Shown here: positions 6,924-14,427 of the stretch, piece after piece | Position numbering within the stretch: position 1 is the stretch's first letter | Layout of the letters: every line of letters begins with the position of its first letter | Source: JADFWK01 sp035527895 | GTDB taxonomy: Bacteria > Desulfobacterota > DSM-4660 > Desulfatiglandales > B25-G16 | NCBI GenBank assembly: GCA_035527895.1 | Contig: DATKZQ010000193.1 | Coordinates: 1 to 18,253 of the forward strand | Length of the DNA: 18,253 nt | Reading direction: 5' to 3' | Position numbers and translations under genes: made by a program | The notes under the pieces: generated by a model | Databases searched by the model: none | Seen by the model: the letters and a program-made list of their open reading frames with translations, nothing else | Told to the model about the DNA's origin: nothing

Positions 6924-8081
6924 TTATGTAATCAATTCTTCCTTTATCGTTATAACTATTTTATACAGGACGGATAGTATCAGAAAACCTACTGCCCATA
7001 TCCCAACTGCAATAACCCCTTCAAACAAAGACGGCGAATATTCGGTTATTCTTTCGAAAGGTGAGGGGATAAATCCTGTCACAACCAGACAAAGTCCCTT
7101 ATCAATCCATAGCGAAAAAAACACCATTACGAGAGCTGCTGATAACACAGAGTCAGTCCTGCGCGCGTAAGGTGTAACCAGCAGAAGGGTGCCAGCTACA
7201 GCGAATACTAAAGAGATCCACGTCAAGGGAACCAGCTTTGTATATCCTTCTAAGCCGAAGAGTAGATACTCGAGACCAACTATATGGGAGGGAATACTGC
7301 CATAGAAAGAAGAGAAGATCTCGAGAATGATGAAAAAGAGGTTAAGAATCATAGAGTAGGCGATAATAGTAACAAGCTTCTGAATTGCCTTTTCACCAGG
7401 ATCAAAACGGGTAAATCTTTTTATGATCATGCACATGAGGATGAGAAGAGACGGCCCTGATGCAAATGCTGAGACGAGAAAACGGGGCGCCAAGATAGCG
7501 GTATTCCAGAAGGGCCTCGCAGCCAAGCCGGCATACACAAAGGCAGTCACGGTGTGAATACTGATACCCCAAGGAATGGAAATATATATCAATGGCTTTA
7601 CCCAAAAGGGCGGTGGAACTGACTTGCTATCCGCATCTAGCATAGCCCAGCCGATCACCAAGTTGAACAACAGGTACGCTGGCAGAATTACCATATTCCA
7701 AAAGAAGGGTGAATTTGGAGTTGGATAAAAGAGTATGTTAAAGGCGCGAAACGGTTGGCCGAGGTCTACAAAAATAAACAGTATAGACATCGCTATGGCA
7801 ACCACGGCCAGGAACTCCCCTAGCGCGGTCACCGCGCCAAAGGCCTTGTAGTCATGCAGATAATAAGGCAGCACGACCATAACTGCTGAAGCTGCCACTC
7901 CTACAAGGAACGTGTAGTTGGCAATGGACAAACCCCACGAAACATCCCTGCTCATTCCCGTCATTTCGGAGCCGGAAAACCATTGCGCCAGGTAAAAAAC
8001 AAGGCCAATCCCTGAGACACCAATGAGGGACCCTATCCATCCCCAATATCTCTTGCTTCCCGTTAACGCCTTCTCAATCAT
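6924..8081 (-). CDS. dsrP: DsrP, NrfD-like integral membrane subunit of DsrMKJOP
   Basis: An inner-membrane subunit of the NrfD/PsrC family, thought to exchange electrons between the quinone pool and the periplasmic DsrJO part of the complex. The 385-residue protein is almost entirely hydrophobic, with about ten predicted membrane helices. Typical family features include the segment FVDLGQPFRAFNILF between helices and conserved acidic and aromatic residues facing the quinone site. It begins two bases after the dsrO stop and lacks its own clear Shine-Dalgarno sequence, so translation is probably coupled to dsrO. The 26-base gap to the next gene shows the operon continues. Length and topology are normal for DsrP. 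Confidence 0.95.
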   Translation of the reverse strand: MIEKALTGSKRYWGWIGSLIGVSGIGLVFYLAQWFSGSEMTGMSRDVSWGLSIANYTFLVGVAASAVMVVLPYYLHDYKAFGAVTALGEFLAVVAIAMSILFIFVDLGQPFRAFNILFYPTPNSPFFWNMVILPAYLLFNLVIGWAMLDADSKSVPPPFWVKPLIYISIPWGISIHTVTAFVYAGLAARPFWNTAILAPRFLVSAFASGPSLLILMCMIIKRFTRFDPGEKAIQKLVTIIAYSMILNLFFIILEIFSSFYGSIPSHIVGLEYLLFGLEGYTKLVPLTWISLVFAVAGTLLLVTPYARRTDSVLSAALVMVFFSLWIDKGLCLVVTGFIPSPFERITEYSPSLFEGVIAVGIWAVGFLILSVLYKIVITIKEELIT

Positions 8082-8083
8082 AA

Positions 8084-8854
8084 TTACACGATATAAAAAG
8101 CAGATGGCTCTGTTCCAAGAGTTGGTTTCCGTCGAATCGTGTAGCTGGTCCTCAGGACCTCTCTGACCTCAGACTTAGATTCTGCCAGATCCCCAAAGAG
8201 CAATGAACCATTGGACACCTCCACACATGCCGGCATAAGACCTTTGGCAAGCCTCTCGGCACAGAAATTACACTTTTCCACAACGCCCTTTGACCTCGTC
8301 GGATACTCCGGATTTCTTTTCCTGATGTACGGGCGGGGGTCTCGCCAGTTGTAACTTCTTGCACCATAGGGGCACGCTGCCATACAATATCTGCAGCCGA
8401 TGCACCGATGCTCGTCCATCATGACAATGCCATCACCTCTCTTCCACGTTGCTTTTGTAGGGCAGACCCTGACGCACGGTGGGTTGTCGCAGTGATTGCA
8501 CAGCACGATGAATTGTTTCATGGCCAAATATTCTGGAACTTGATTGTTTCTCACTTCGGGGAAAGTGTTGCTGAATTGTTCAAGCCAGATCCACTTGACC
8601 TCTTGCTTTGGATTCTCAATACTAGGTACATTATGGATACTGTGGCAAACTTCTATGCACCTCTGCGCAGTCTCCGCATCCATCCTGCTCATGTTTATGA
8701 GCATCGCCCATCTTTGTGCTGTGATGGCTTCCGGGTTTGACAAGTATTCCGCCTCGACCTCACCCGGCGCCAGCAACTCAACAGCCTTCCAGCCACCGAG
8801 CATTCCAACTAAGGCCGAGGCACTGACGAGTTTGAGGAATTCCCTTCTGTCCAT
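8084..8854 (-). CDS. dsrO: DsrO, periplasmic Fe-S subunit of DsrMKJOP (Tat-exported)
   Basis: A periplasmic electron-transfer subunit with cubane clusters. The 256-residue form starting at ATG 8854 opens with a twin-arginine signal (DRREFLKLV, then a hydrophobic stretch to about residue 28). Longer upstream starts would overlap dsrJ in another frame and bury the signal. A GTG at 8860, two codons earlier, has better spacing to GAGGAA at the dsrJ end and may be the true start. Cluster motifs are C66-x3-C70, C119-x2-C-x4-C-x3-C131, C151-x2-C-x2-C-x3-C161 and C195-x2-C198-x11-C210. Ser214 stands where the last Cys is usual in four-cluster relatives, and the first motif has only two Cys, so three clusters are likely. 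It is 11 bases after dsrJ. Confidence 0.95.
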   Translation of the reverse strand: MDRREFLKLVSASALVGMLGGWKAVELLAPGEVEAEYLSNPEAITAQRWAMLINMSRMDAETAQRCIEVCHSIHNVPSIENPKQEVKWIWLEQFSNTFPEVRNNQVPEYLAMKQFIVLCNHCDNPPCVRVCPTKATWKRGDGIVMMDEHRCIGCRYCMAACPYGARSYNWRDPRPYIRKRNPEYPTRSKGVVEKCNFCAERLAKGLMPACVEVSNGSLLFGDLAESKSEVREVLRTSYTIRRKPTLGTEPSAFYIV

Positions 8855-8865
8855 TTCCACAGTCG

Positions 8866-9354
8866 TTATTCCTCTAATCTCCCTGCTGCCCACTCCTTTG
8901 GCTTGTTGACATGGCAGGTCCAGCAGTAGGGTGTAATTCCCGAATAGGTGTGGCACCTGTTGCAGAAGTCGTCGTAATTTGAGTGACATTCCATGCACGT
9001 GTTCTGAAGGCTCATCGCATACTTCTTTTTGGTGAAACCGACGTACTCCCGCTTGCCCTGGCGGACGACCTGATCCCTCCATTGATTCAAGAGCTTCATA
9101 TGGTTTGCCCTCATATAGGCCTTCGGCTCCACACACACCCTTTCGGCTTCCGGCAAGCCCTGAATCGTGGGCGTGTTGATTTCCGGTTCAGGCGCCTTGG
9201 CCGCTTTTCCCAGATCATAGAAAAAGGAAAACCCCACAACGCCTAAGAGCACGATAATCCCTATGATTACTTTGCTGCCGTCATAGATCTTTCTTGGCTT
9301 GAAGAAACCGGTTTCTTTCAGTGCATTGATCACCCTTTGAGGTTTATCAGCCAT
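8866..9354 (-). CDS. dsrJ: DsrJ, trihaem cytochrome c of DsrMKJOP
   Basis: A membrane-anchored periplasmic cytochrome of the DsrMKJOP complex. The 162-residue protein has one N-terminal membrane segment (about residues 29-46) acting as an uncleaved anchor or signal. It then has three haem c sites: CMECH (120-124), CNRCH (131-135) and CWTCH (144-148). Before them lies the DsrJ-specific stretch ERVCVEP...MRANHMKLLNQWRDQVVR. Its Cys74 matches the cysteine known as an unusual haem ligand in the family. The physiological reaction of DsrJ is still unsettled. ATG 9354 follows GGGGAAGGTA, nine bases after dsrK, and its 3' end carries the ribosome site for dsrO. Confidence 0.96.
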   Translation of the reverse strand: MADKPQRVINALKETGFFKPRKIYDGSKVIIGIIVLLGVVGFSFFYDLGKAAKAPEPEINTPTIQGLPEAERVCVEPKAYMRANHMKLLNQWRDQVVRQGKREYVGFTKKKYAMSLQNTCMECHSNYDDFCNRCHTYSGITPYCWTCHVNKPKEWAAGRLEE

Positions 9355-9363
9355 TACCTTCCC

Positions 9364-10992
9364 CTATTCCTCTTCTTGTTCCAATTCCTCTGGCGTAACA
9401 CCTTTAAAGGGTCGACCACGGAGGTCTGTCTTCCGTTTCTTCTCCTCCGGAAAAACCAGAGCGTTTCCAACCAGCTCATGAATGCCAGTCACATCTACAT
9501 CTGGAACCCAGTACTCAAAAAGGGCCGGAAACACGGCCCGATCTATGGCACAGATGCAGCCAACGTGGTTCACGCCGTGCTTTTCATGCACGTACCGCAC
9601 CGCATTTGCCCTCGGCAGGCCTCCCCTGAGCCTCGTCTCCAGATACTCGTCGGGGTTGAGGCTGCTTCCGCTCCCACAACAGAAGGTCTTCTCCTTGATG
9701 GTATTCTCGGGCATTTCGTAGAAACAATCACACACGTTTCTTATGATATACCGTGGCTCCTCAAGCAATCCCATGGCCCGGGCAGGGTTACACGAGTCGT
9801 GGAAGGTCAAAACGATGTGGTCATTTCTGCTCTTGTCCAGGTTTAGCTTTCCGTGCCTGATCAGGTCAGCGGTAAATTCGCACACGTGAACCATCTTGGT
9901 GGACTTGGCGTTCTCAAACCGCGTGCCGGTTATGGGAGAGACCGGCTCTTCAAGGAAATCAGGGGGGCCGTTCCAGGTATCCATGTACTGATTCAGTACG
10001 CGCCACATGTGCCCACACTCACCGCCCAGCAGCCATTTTACCCCCAGTCTCTTGGCCTCAGCATACATCTTGTAATTGAGCCTTTTCCCCATCTCATGCG
10101 AGATAAAGTACCCAAAATTCCCGCCTTCGGCTGCATAGCCGCTTATGGTGTAATCAAGACCGAGATACTCGAAGAGCAGCAGATAACCCATAAAGGTGTA
10201 CGTGCCGGGATCGGCAAAATAGTCACCGGACGGGGCGATAAATAGTATCTCAGCTCCCTTCCGGTTAAAGCTGGGGTTTGGCCTGATCCCTGTCACCTCT
10301 TCGCATTCATCACAGAAGAAATCGATCATGTCGTAGTATGCGTGCGGCGGCGCACCAATATGATTTCCCTTTTCATAACAGCTTGCCACAGATGCCAGTG
10401 ACCACTCCGTGTTGATGCCGACCGAACTGAGCAGTTCCCGGCCTAAAATGGTGAGCTCGGCCATATCGATTCCGAATGGACAATAGAGCGAACAGCGGCG
10501 ACATTCGGTACACTGGTAGAGATAGTAAAACCACTCCTTTAACACCTCTTCCGTGAGCTCCCTCGCGCCGGCAAGCCTCCCCAGAAACCTTCCTGGGATC
10601 GTGTTGTACTTCCGGTATACGGACCTCAAGAGCTCTGCCCTCAAAACGGGCATATTCTTGGGGTCCCCAGTTCCAATAAAAAAGTGGCATTTATCAGAAC
10701 AGGCACCGCATCTCACACAGATATCCAAAAAAAGCCGAAAAGACCGGAACCTGTCGAGCCGATCCCTCATGCCTTCCAGAACAATATCCTTCCAGTTATC
10801 GGGGAGCTTCCAGTCATCATCGGTCACCGACCACTCCCTTGGGTATGGGTAATCGATAACATCAAGCCATTTGGGATTTGCAGCATTACAAAAATTCCCG
10901 GGTCTGAATTCGGGCTTGGAATCCATCCATGACTTTGCAGGAGGCCTGTAATCTATTTTCATCAATTCTTCCGGTTTCGGAACTTTCGGCAT
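9364..10992 (-). CDS. dsrK: DsrK, HdrD-like catalytic subunit of DsrMKJOP
   Basis: A cytoplasm-facing iron-sulfur protein related to HdrD of heterodisulfide reductase, proposed to reduce the DsrC trisulfide at a special [4Fe-4S] site. The 542-residue protein has two ferredoxin-type motifs, Cys92-x2-Cys95-x2-Cys98-x3-Cys102 and Cys161-x2-Cys164-x2-Cys167-x3-Cys171. It also has CCG-domain cysteines: GGECGHMW near 326, FHDSCNP with Cys401, CCGSGSS at 438-439 and GCIC at 479-481. No membrane helix is present, as expected for a subunit held by DsrM. It starts three bases after dsrM with GAGGAGTAGGCG as ribosome site, so the two are tightly coupled. The C-terminal tail is acidic. All key cysteines are intact. 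Confidence 0.97.
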   Translation of the reverse strand: MPKVPKPEELMKIDYRPPAKSWMDSKPEFRPGNFCNAANPKWLDVIDYPYPREWSVTDDDWKLPDNWKDIVLEGMRDRLDRFRSFRLFLDICVRCGACSDKCHFFIGTGDPKNMPVLRAELLRSVYRKYNTIPGRFLGRLAGARELTEEVLKEWFYYLYQCTECRRCSLYCPFGIDMAELTILGRELLSSVGINTEWSLASVASCYEKGNHIGAPPHAYYDMIDFFCDECEEVTGIRPNPSFNRKGAEILFIAPSGDYFADPGTYTFMGYLLLFEYLGLDYTISGYAAEGGNFGYFISHEMGKRLNYKMYAEAKRLGVKWLLGGECGHMWRVLNQYMDTWNGPPDFLEEPVSPITGTRFENAKSTKMVHVCEFTADLIRHGKLNLDKSRNDHIVLTFHDSCNPARAMGLLEEPRYIIRNVCDCFYEMPENTIKEKTFCCGSGSSLNPDEYLETRLRGGLPRANAVRYVHEKHGVNHVGCICAIDRAVFPALFEYWVPDVDVTGIHELVGNALVFPEEKKRKTDLRGRPFKGVTPEELEQEEE

Positions 10993-10995
10993 CGC

Positions 10996-12024
10996 CTACT
11001 CCTCTGTATCCTTTTCTAATGGTATTCCGGCCTTCTTCATTTCCGCCCGAAACATATCCTCTTGCTCCATGTACGAAAAAACCTTGACCGGGTATTCCCA
11101 TGGATTGATATGCCTGACGACCCGGTTGTTATTCGCCATATTCCTCGTCACGCTAAAAAAGACCCCTGCCATGTGCATCAGCTTGCTAAAGGGAAAGTAA
11201 GCAAGAAGGGCGCTCACCAAGAAGAGATGGAGGTAAAAGATGGAACCAACCCCTTCCGGGATCGTGGGATGGAGCGTGACCAGCCCCATGGTCAACTCCT
11301 TCACAGCGGTAATGTCTATCCTGAAGAAATATCGGGCAAGAACCCCGGTGATTCCGATTGCCAAGATCAAAAACAGCGGGAAGTAGTCGGAGGCAAGGGA
11401 GATATAGCGCACTTTCGGATCCAAAACCCTTCTGGCCAGAAGGTACATGAGGGCCGCCAGGAGGGCAATACCGCTTATATACACGGCGGGAACATATAAC
11501 TGGAAAAAGCCGTCGAGGCTGTCAATCAGCTTCACAAAATAGGGCACGGGCTCGGTGAAAAATCTCAGGTGTCGGAGCAAGATCGTCAGGAGTAAATAAT
11601 GAAATGCTATCGCCCCGAGCCAGAGCCACTTGCTCGACCAGTACACGAGCCTCCCGCCTTCCGGGGTGCCCGGTGCCTCCCGTAACTCGCTCCTCAGGTT
11701 CCTGAAAAGACTGCGGAACAGGAGCACCTCCATTGCCATTCTTCCAACAACGCCCCACATATTATGGGGGTTTTCGAGGTTATCCGATTTGATCCAGGCA
11801 AGGGTCTTCTGTTGTCCTGCAGTCGTGGGAACACGATAGGGGACAGGGGTACGAGCCCACAGTACAATGCGATACACAACGCCTATTACGAATGCCAAAA
11901 GGGCCATATACGGGATGATAATACCGAACAGGGCCTCCAATCCCATTGTAATTCCCGCCAGTGGAATGAGAACGAGTACAATGACTGCACAGAGGGGAAC
12001 GTAGAAAGCAAGATTAAAGCTCAA
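10996..12024 (-). CDS. dsrM: DsrM, NarI-like membrane cytochrome b of DsrMKJOP (TTG start)
   Basis: An inner-membrane haem b subunit similar to NarI/HdrE, which passes electrons between menaquinol and DsrK. The 342-residue protein has about six hydrophobic helices. His residues in helices (AFHYLLLTILLRHLRF and IFYLHLFLVSALL) are candidate haem ligands. An amphipathic cytoplasmic loop lies between the second and third helices. The start is TTG at 12024, placed nine bases after a perfect AGGAGG; no in-frame ATG lies nearby, so I accept the rare start. The SD partly overlaps one arm of an inverted repeat (12037-12042 with 12068-12073), which could reduce translation. It follows the RsbRD-type gene by 57 bases and leads the structural dsrMKJOP genes. 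Confidence 0.95.
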   Translation of the reverse strand: MSFNLAFYVPLCAVIVLVLIPLAGITMGLEALFGIIIPYMALLAFVIGVVYRIVLWARTPVPYRVPTTAGQQKTLAWIKSDNLENPHNMWGVVGRMAMEVLLFRSLFRNLRSELREAPGTPEGGRLVYWSSKWLWLGAIAFHYLLLTILLRHLRFFTEPVPYFVKLIDSLDGFFQLYVPAVYISGIALLAALMYLLARRVLDPKVRYISLASDYFPLFLILAIGITGVLARYFFRIDITAVKELTMGLVTLHPTIPEGVGSIFYLHLFLVSALLAYFPFSKLMHMAGVFFSVTRNMANNNRVVRHINPWEYPVKVFSYMEQEDMFRAEMKKAGIPLEKDTEE

Positions 12025-12081
12025 TGGTCTTCACCTCCTGATATTTACACGAGCAGTGTTTTATGTCATCAGGATCTGATC

Positions 12082-12594
12082 CTATTCTTCCAGTTTAACT
12101 GTTCCGCAAGCCCTCCGCAAGAGCCCACCGGCCCTGTTCTTTATCTCATTCACTTTTATCTCGTAGATCTTTTCCCGGCGTTTCATATACGCATCAAAAC
12201 AGAGGAGGGCCAGCCCATCTATTCTAGATTCACGTTCGGTTAACTCATCGGAAATACCGTTTTCCCTGATCTCCCTCTTCAATGTATCCCGAATGGCCTT
12301 CTTCAGGAGGAAAATGAAGGCAATTGCCGCAGACGGCGGGAACTCCTGAAGGGCCCTGATACTGACGATCCTATCCAGAAAGTATGAGATGCTATCACGG
12401 TCCATGCCGTGAAGCAGTGCCTCGTAGATACCCTCAATGCCTTGGCGAAATTCGTATGCCACTGGATTATCGAACCGATCATTGTGTTTCTTTAAAAAAC
12501 GACCGGTGTCAGAGGGATAACTCCCCAGTATGAGGTGGTACCACCGTTCTAAAATGGTGGATTTCTTCTGCAGCAAGAGGCTTTGAAGGTTCAT
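12082..12594 (-). CDS. RsbRD N-terminal-domain-like protein heading the dsrM operon
   Basis: The 170-residue helical protein resembles the RsbRD_N domain, a globin-like sensory fold found at the N-terminus of stressosome RsbR/RsbRD proteins, but here it stands alone without a STAS domain. The start MNLQSLLLQKKSTILERW and the middle segments fit that family, and stand-alone members upstream of dsrM are known in sulfate reducers. I base this on recalled similarity, not a search. ATG 12594 follows CAGGTAGGCGCAGAC. An in-frame ATG at 12660 would put the start inside the -35 box of the promoter and is rejected. It is probably a cytoplasmic sensor or regulator of the complex. It is the first gene after the promoter and 57 bases before dsrM. 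Confidence 0.72.
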   Translation of the reverse strand: MNLQSLLLQKKSTILERWYHLILGSYPSDTGRFLKKHNDRFDNPVAYEFRQGIEGIYEALLHGMDRDSISYFLDRIVSIRALQEFPPSAAIAFIFLLKKAIRDTLKREIRENGISDELTERESRIDGLALLCFDAYMKRREKIYEIKVNEIKNRAGGLLRRACGTVKLEE

Positions 12595-12631
12595 GTCTGC
12601 GCCTACCTGTGATTTGCCTTCAAGTGTTGGT

Positions 12632-12660
12632 ACTATATGAAAGACCCCTTCTTTTGTCAA
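12632..12660 (-). promoter_or_regulatory. Sigma70-type promoter of the dsrM operon
   Basis: Reading the minus strand, TTGACA (12660-12655) is followed after 17 bases by TATAGT (12637-12632). This gives a consensus -35 with optimal spacing and a 5/6 match at -10. The first gene starts at 12594, leaving a leader of about 30 bases. The -35 is embedded in TTTGTAATTGACA (12667-12655), which equals the dsrAB promoter segment at 392-404 except for one base. Both dsr promoters also share the same TATAGT -10. Confidence 0.75.
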
Positions 12661-13008
12661 TTACAAACTCAGGACAGACGAGGGAGGTCTCTGTTCCAGT
12701 TGTGCGCCGTAGACCAGTTAAAGAAGCACGAAATGCACGATTTTGTCTTGCAATCGTTTCAAAATTTTGATATCCAAACCACAGCATGTGAGGAGACCTC
12801 TTCATTGCGTTCATGGGCTGGGGTAAGCGGGTATCTATCTGGAAGATCCGAATTGCGGATTCCCTTTTCAACCCTTTCACCAACTTGTCTTACTTCCTCG
12901 CATGGTACGAAGCGTCTTACACCCACACGCATGCTGGAGTCACAAGAAAGAGCTTTCTGGGCAATAATCTCTGATAACTCATCATAAGTACTGAAAAGGA
13001 GGTGTTCT
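12661..13008. other. Intergenic region between divergent dsrM operon and MBL gene
   Basis: This roughly 350-base stretch separates divergent units. A 93-codon minus-strand frame (13040 down to 12759) is open, but it starts inside the MBL gene and has no ribosome site. A 116-codon plus frame (12637-12987) crosses the dsrM promoter. I treat both as chance frames. A plus-strand promoter for the MBL gene should lie near its right end, but I see no strong hexamer pair. Confidence 0.45.
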
Positions 13009-13620
13009 GTGAAAACCGATGAAGGCCGCCTGATAATCAAGGTATTCGTATCCTCAACGAATGAGACTAATGCATATCTGCTTATTTGTGGTAACGAAGC
13101 TGCGGTTATAGATGCGGCCGATGCTTATTATGATATAGCCGCCGTGCTCAATGAACAAGGACTCGCCCTCAAATACCTCCTGGTCACCCATGGCCACAAA
13201 TCACATGTGCAGGCTATTCCCATGCTAAAGGAGAGCTTCGGCGGATCAATCTGCATGCACGAATCAGATACCGAGCTTCTCAAGGAATCGGGCAATGCCT
13301 TCGAACCTGACATGGCCGTTAAGGACCGTGCTTCTCTTCCCTTGGACAACTATGTGATACAGGTGTTGCATACCCCGGGACACACACCAGGGTCCCTGTG
13401 TTTCTATGTCAAAAAGGCCCGCGCCCTCTTTACCGGAGACACCCTCTTGAAAGGCGAGTATGGCAAGATATTGGGGCCCCACAGCATGGGACTCATGTTG
13501 AGGAGCCTCAAAAGGCTCAACAGCATAATGCCCCCAAAGACTGTAGTCCATCCGGGCCATGGATCGCAGACAACGATGTCCAATGAGGCCTGGCTCGATT
13601 GCCTTGACAACCTCTCTTGA
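13009..13620 (+). CDS. Metallo-beta-lactamase-fold protein with altered metal motif
   Basis: The 203-residue single-domain MBL-fold protein is close in layout to glyoxalase II-like hydrolases and persulfide dioxygenase (ETHE1) relatives. Visible motifs are THGHKSH (60-66), HTPGHTPGS with His125, FTGD with Asp144 and HPGHG with His184. The family motif is HxHxDH, but here the Asp is Ser65, removing one ligand of the second metal site. The site-1 ligands His61, His63, His125 and Asp144 remain. The protein could therefore bind one metal. The start is GTG 13009 after AAGGAGGTGTTCT. It stands alone, divergent from the dsrM operon. The sulfur context makes a thiol or persulfide substrate conceivable, but that is inference; generic hydrolase is the safe call. 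Confidence 0.85.
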   Translation: MKTDEGRLIIKVFVSSTNETNAYLLICGNEAAVIDAADAYYDIAAVLNEQGLALKYLLVTHGHKSHVQAIPMLKESFGGSICMHESDTELLKESGNAFEPDMAVKDRASLPLDNYVIQVLHTPGHTPGSLCFYVKKARALFTGDTLLKGEYGKILGPHSMGLMLRSLKRLNSIMPPKTVVHPGHGSQTTMSNEAWLDCLDNLS

Positions 13621-13831
13621 AATCCGAAAAACGGAAACAGCTTTTATCCAGATGCCGCTTTTGAGTCGATGCTTCACCTAAGAGCTCAGCGTTTACAAGA
13701 TGACTTCCCAACAGTTATCCCCCAATAAGCATGGATCATGGACCGCATCTTGAGATCTTCTTGGCTGACCAGAGCCCTGTAATCCGCTAAGAGGCAAGCA
13801 GCCACACGGTAAAGTGGAACGCATATGCGGA

Positions 13832-14281
13832 CTATTCCGCTGGAGTAACCGGGATTGTGACTACCGGCACAGGCGAGTTTTTTAGAACCTTTTCGGCAAT
13901 ACTGCCGAAACCAAAGAGGCCTTTGCGCCCGTGACTGGCCATCACAACCATGTCAACTTTTTCCTGCTCGATGAGCTTGAGAATTTCCTGAGCAGGGTCA
14001 CCAATGGCAATATGCTTGATGTACAATGGACACCCCTTCAGGTAATTCTCGCAAATTTCGTCTAATCTCTTCCGGGCTTCCCTCTCTTCCCACTCGCGAA
14101 TCTTCTCGATATGGGCACGATCGAACTCACCATACCAGGGTTCGTGGTGTGCGAGCTCTTCGATCACGTACAGAACATGGACCTCGGCCTGATATTTCTC
14201 CCCCAACGATGTAACGTAGGGTAAGGCTTTTCCCGCATTCCCCGAGAAATCGGTAGGCCAAAGGATCTTTTTCATCTCCAT
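13832..14281 (-). CDS. Universal stress protein, UspA family
   Basis: The 149-residue single-domain universal stress protein probably forms cytoplasmic dimers and may bind ATP. It starts with MKKILWPTDFS, where Asp11 is the usual nucleotide-contacting acid, and ends with the Usp signature MASHGRKGLFGFGSIAEKVL followed by NSPVPVVTIP. The loop between the second Gly of GRKG and the GS pair is four residues here; in the Usp proteins I remember best it is longer, so nucleotide binding may differ. An insertion rich in Trp, His and Glu (residues about 42-68) lengthens the first lobe. ATG 14281 follows AAGGAGGGCAGG. Two inverted repeats lie just upstream. The neighbouring HEAT gene is 146 bases upstream in the same direction. 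Confidence 0.92.
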   Translation of the reverse strand: MEMKKILWPTDFSGNAGKALPYVTSLGEKYQAEVHVLYVIEELAHHEPWYGEFDRAHIEKIREWEEREARKRLDEICENYLKGCPLYIKHIAIGDPAQEILKLIEQEKVDMVVMASHGRKGLFGFGSIAEKVLKNSPVPVVTIPVTPAE

Positions 14282-14291
14282 CCTGCCCTCC

Positions 14292-14335
14292 TTACAAAAC
14301 GGTTGTAAAAAGGATGCTTGGTGTCAAACACACCA
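14292..14335 (-). promoter_or_regulatory. Two tandem 17-bp inverted repeats upstream of the Usp gene
   Basis: TTACAA-5-TTGTAA (14292-14308) and TGGTGT-5-ACACCA (14319-14335) are both perfect, each with 6-base arms and a 5-base spacer. Their centres are 27 bases apart. The first abuts the Shine-Dalgarno of the Usp gene. The second overlaps a TTGACA (14327-14322, minus) that lacks a well-spaced -10. The geometry suggests dimeric regulator sites or small RNA hairpins. Confidence 0.5.
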
Positions 14336-14427
14336 GAAGACCTGCTTTTATCGGATCCGGACGTATCCATGAAATGCTGCGTAGGATTTCAGTTTGGTAA
14401 AAAATAGATATCGGGAGCGTCGAGACA

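Noticed and set aside
8855..9136. N-terminal 94-residue extension of DsrO
   Set aside because: It is the dsrJ gene read in another frame. The Tat signal at ATG 8854 marks the true N-terminus.
12759..13040. 93-codon minus-strand frame in the dsrM operon/MBL intergenic region
   Set aside because: It begins within the MBL coding sequence, has no Shine-Dalgarno sequence and no familiar motif.
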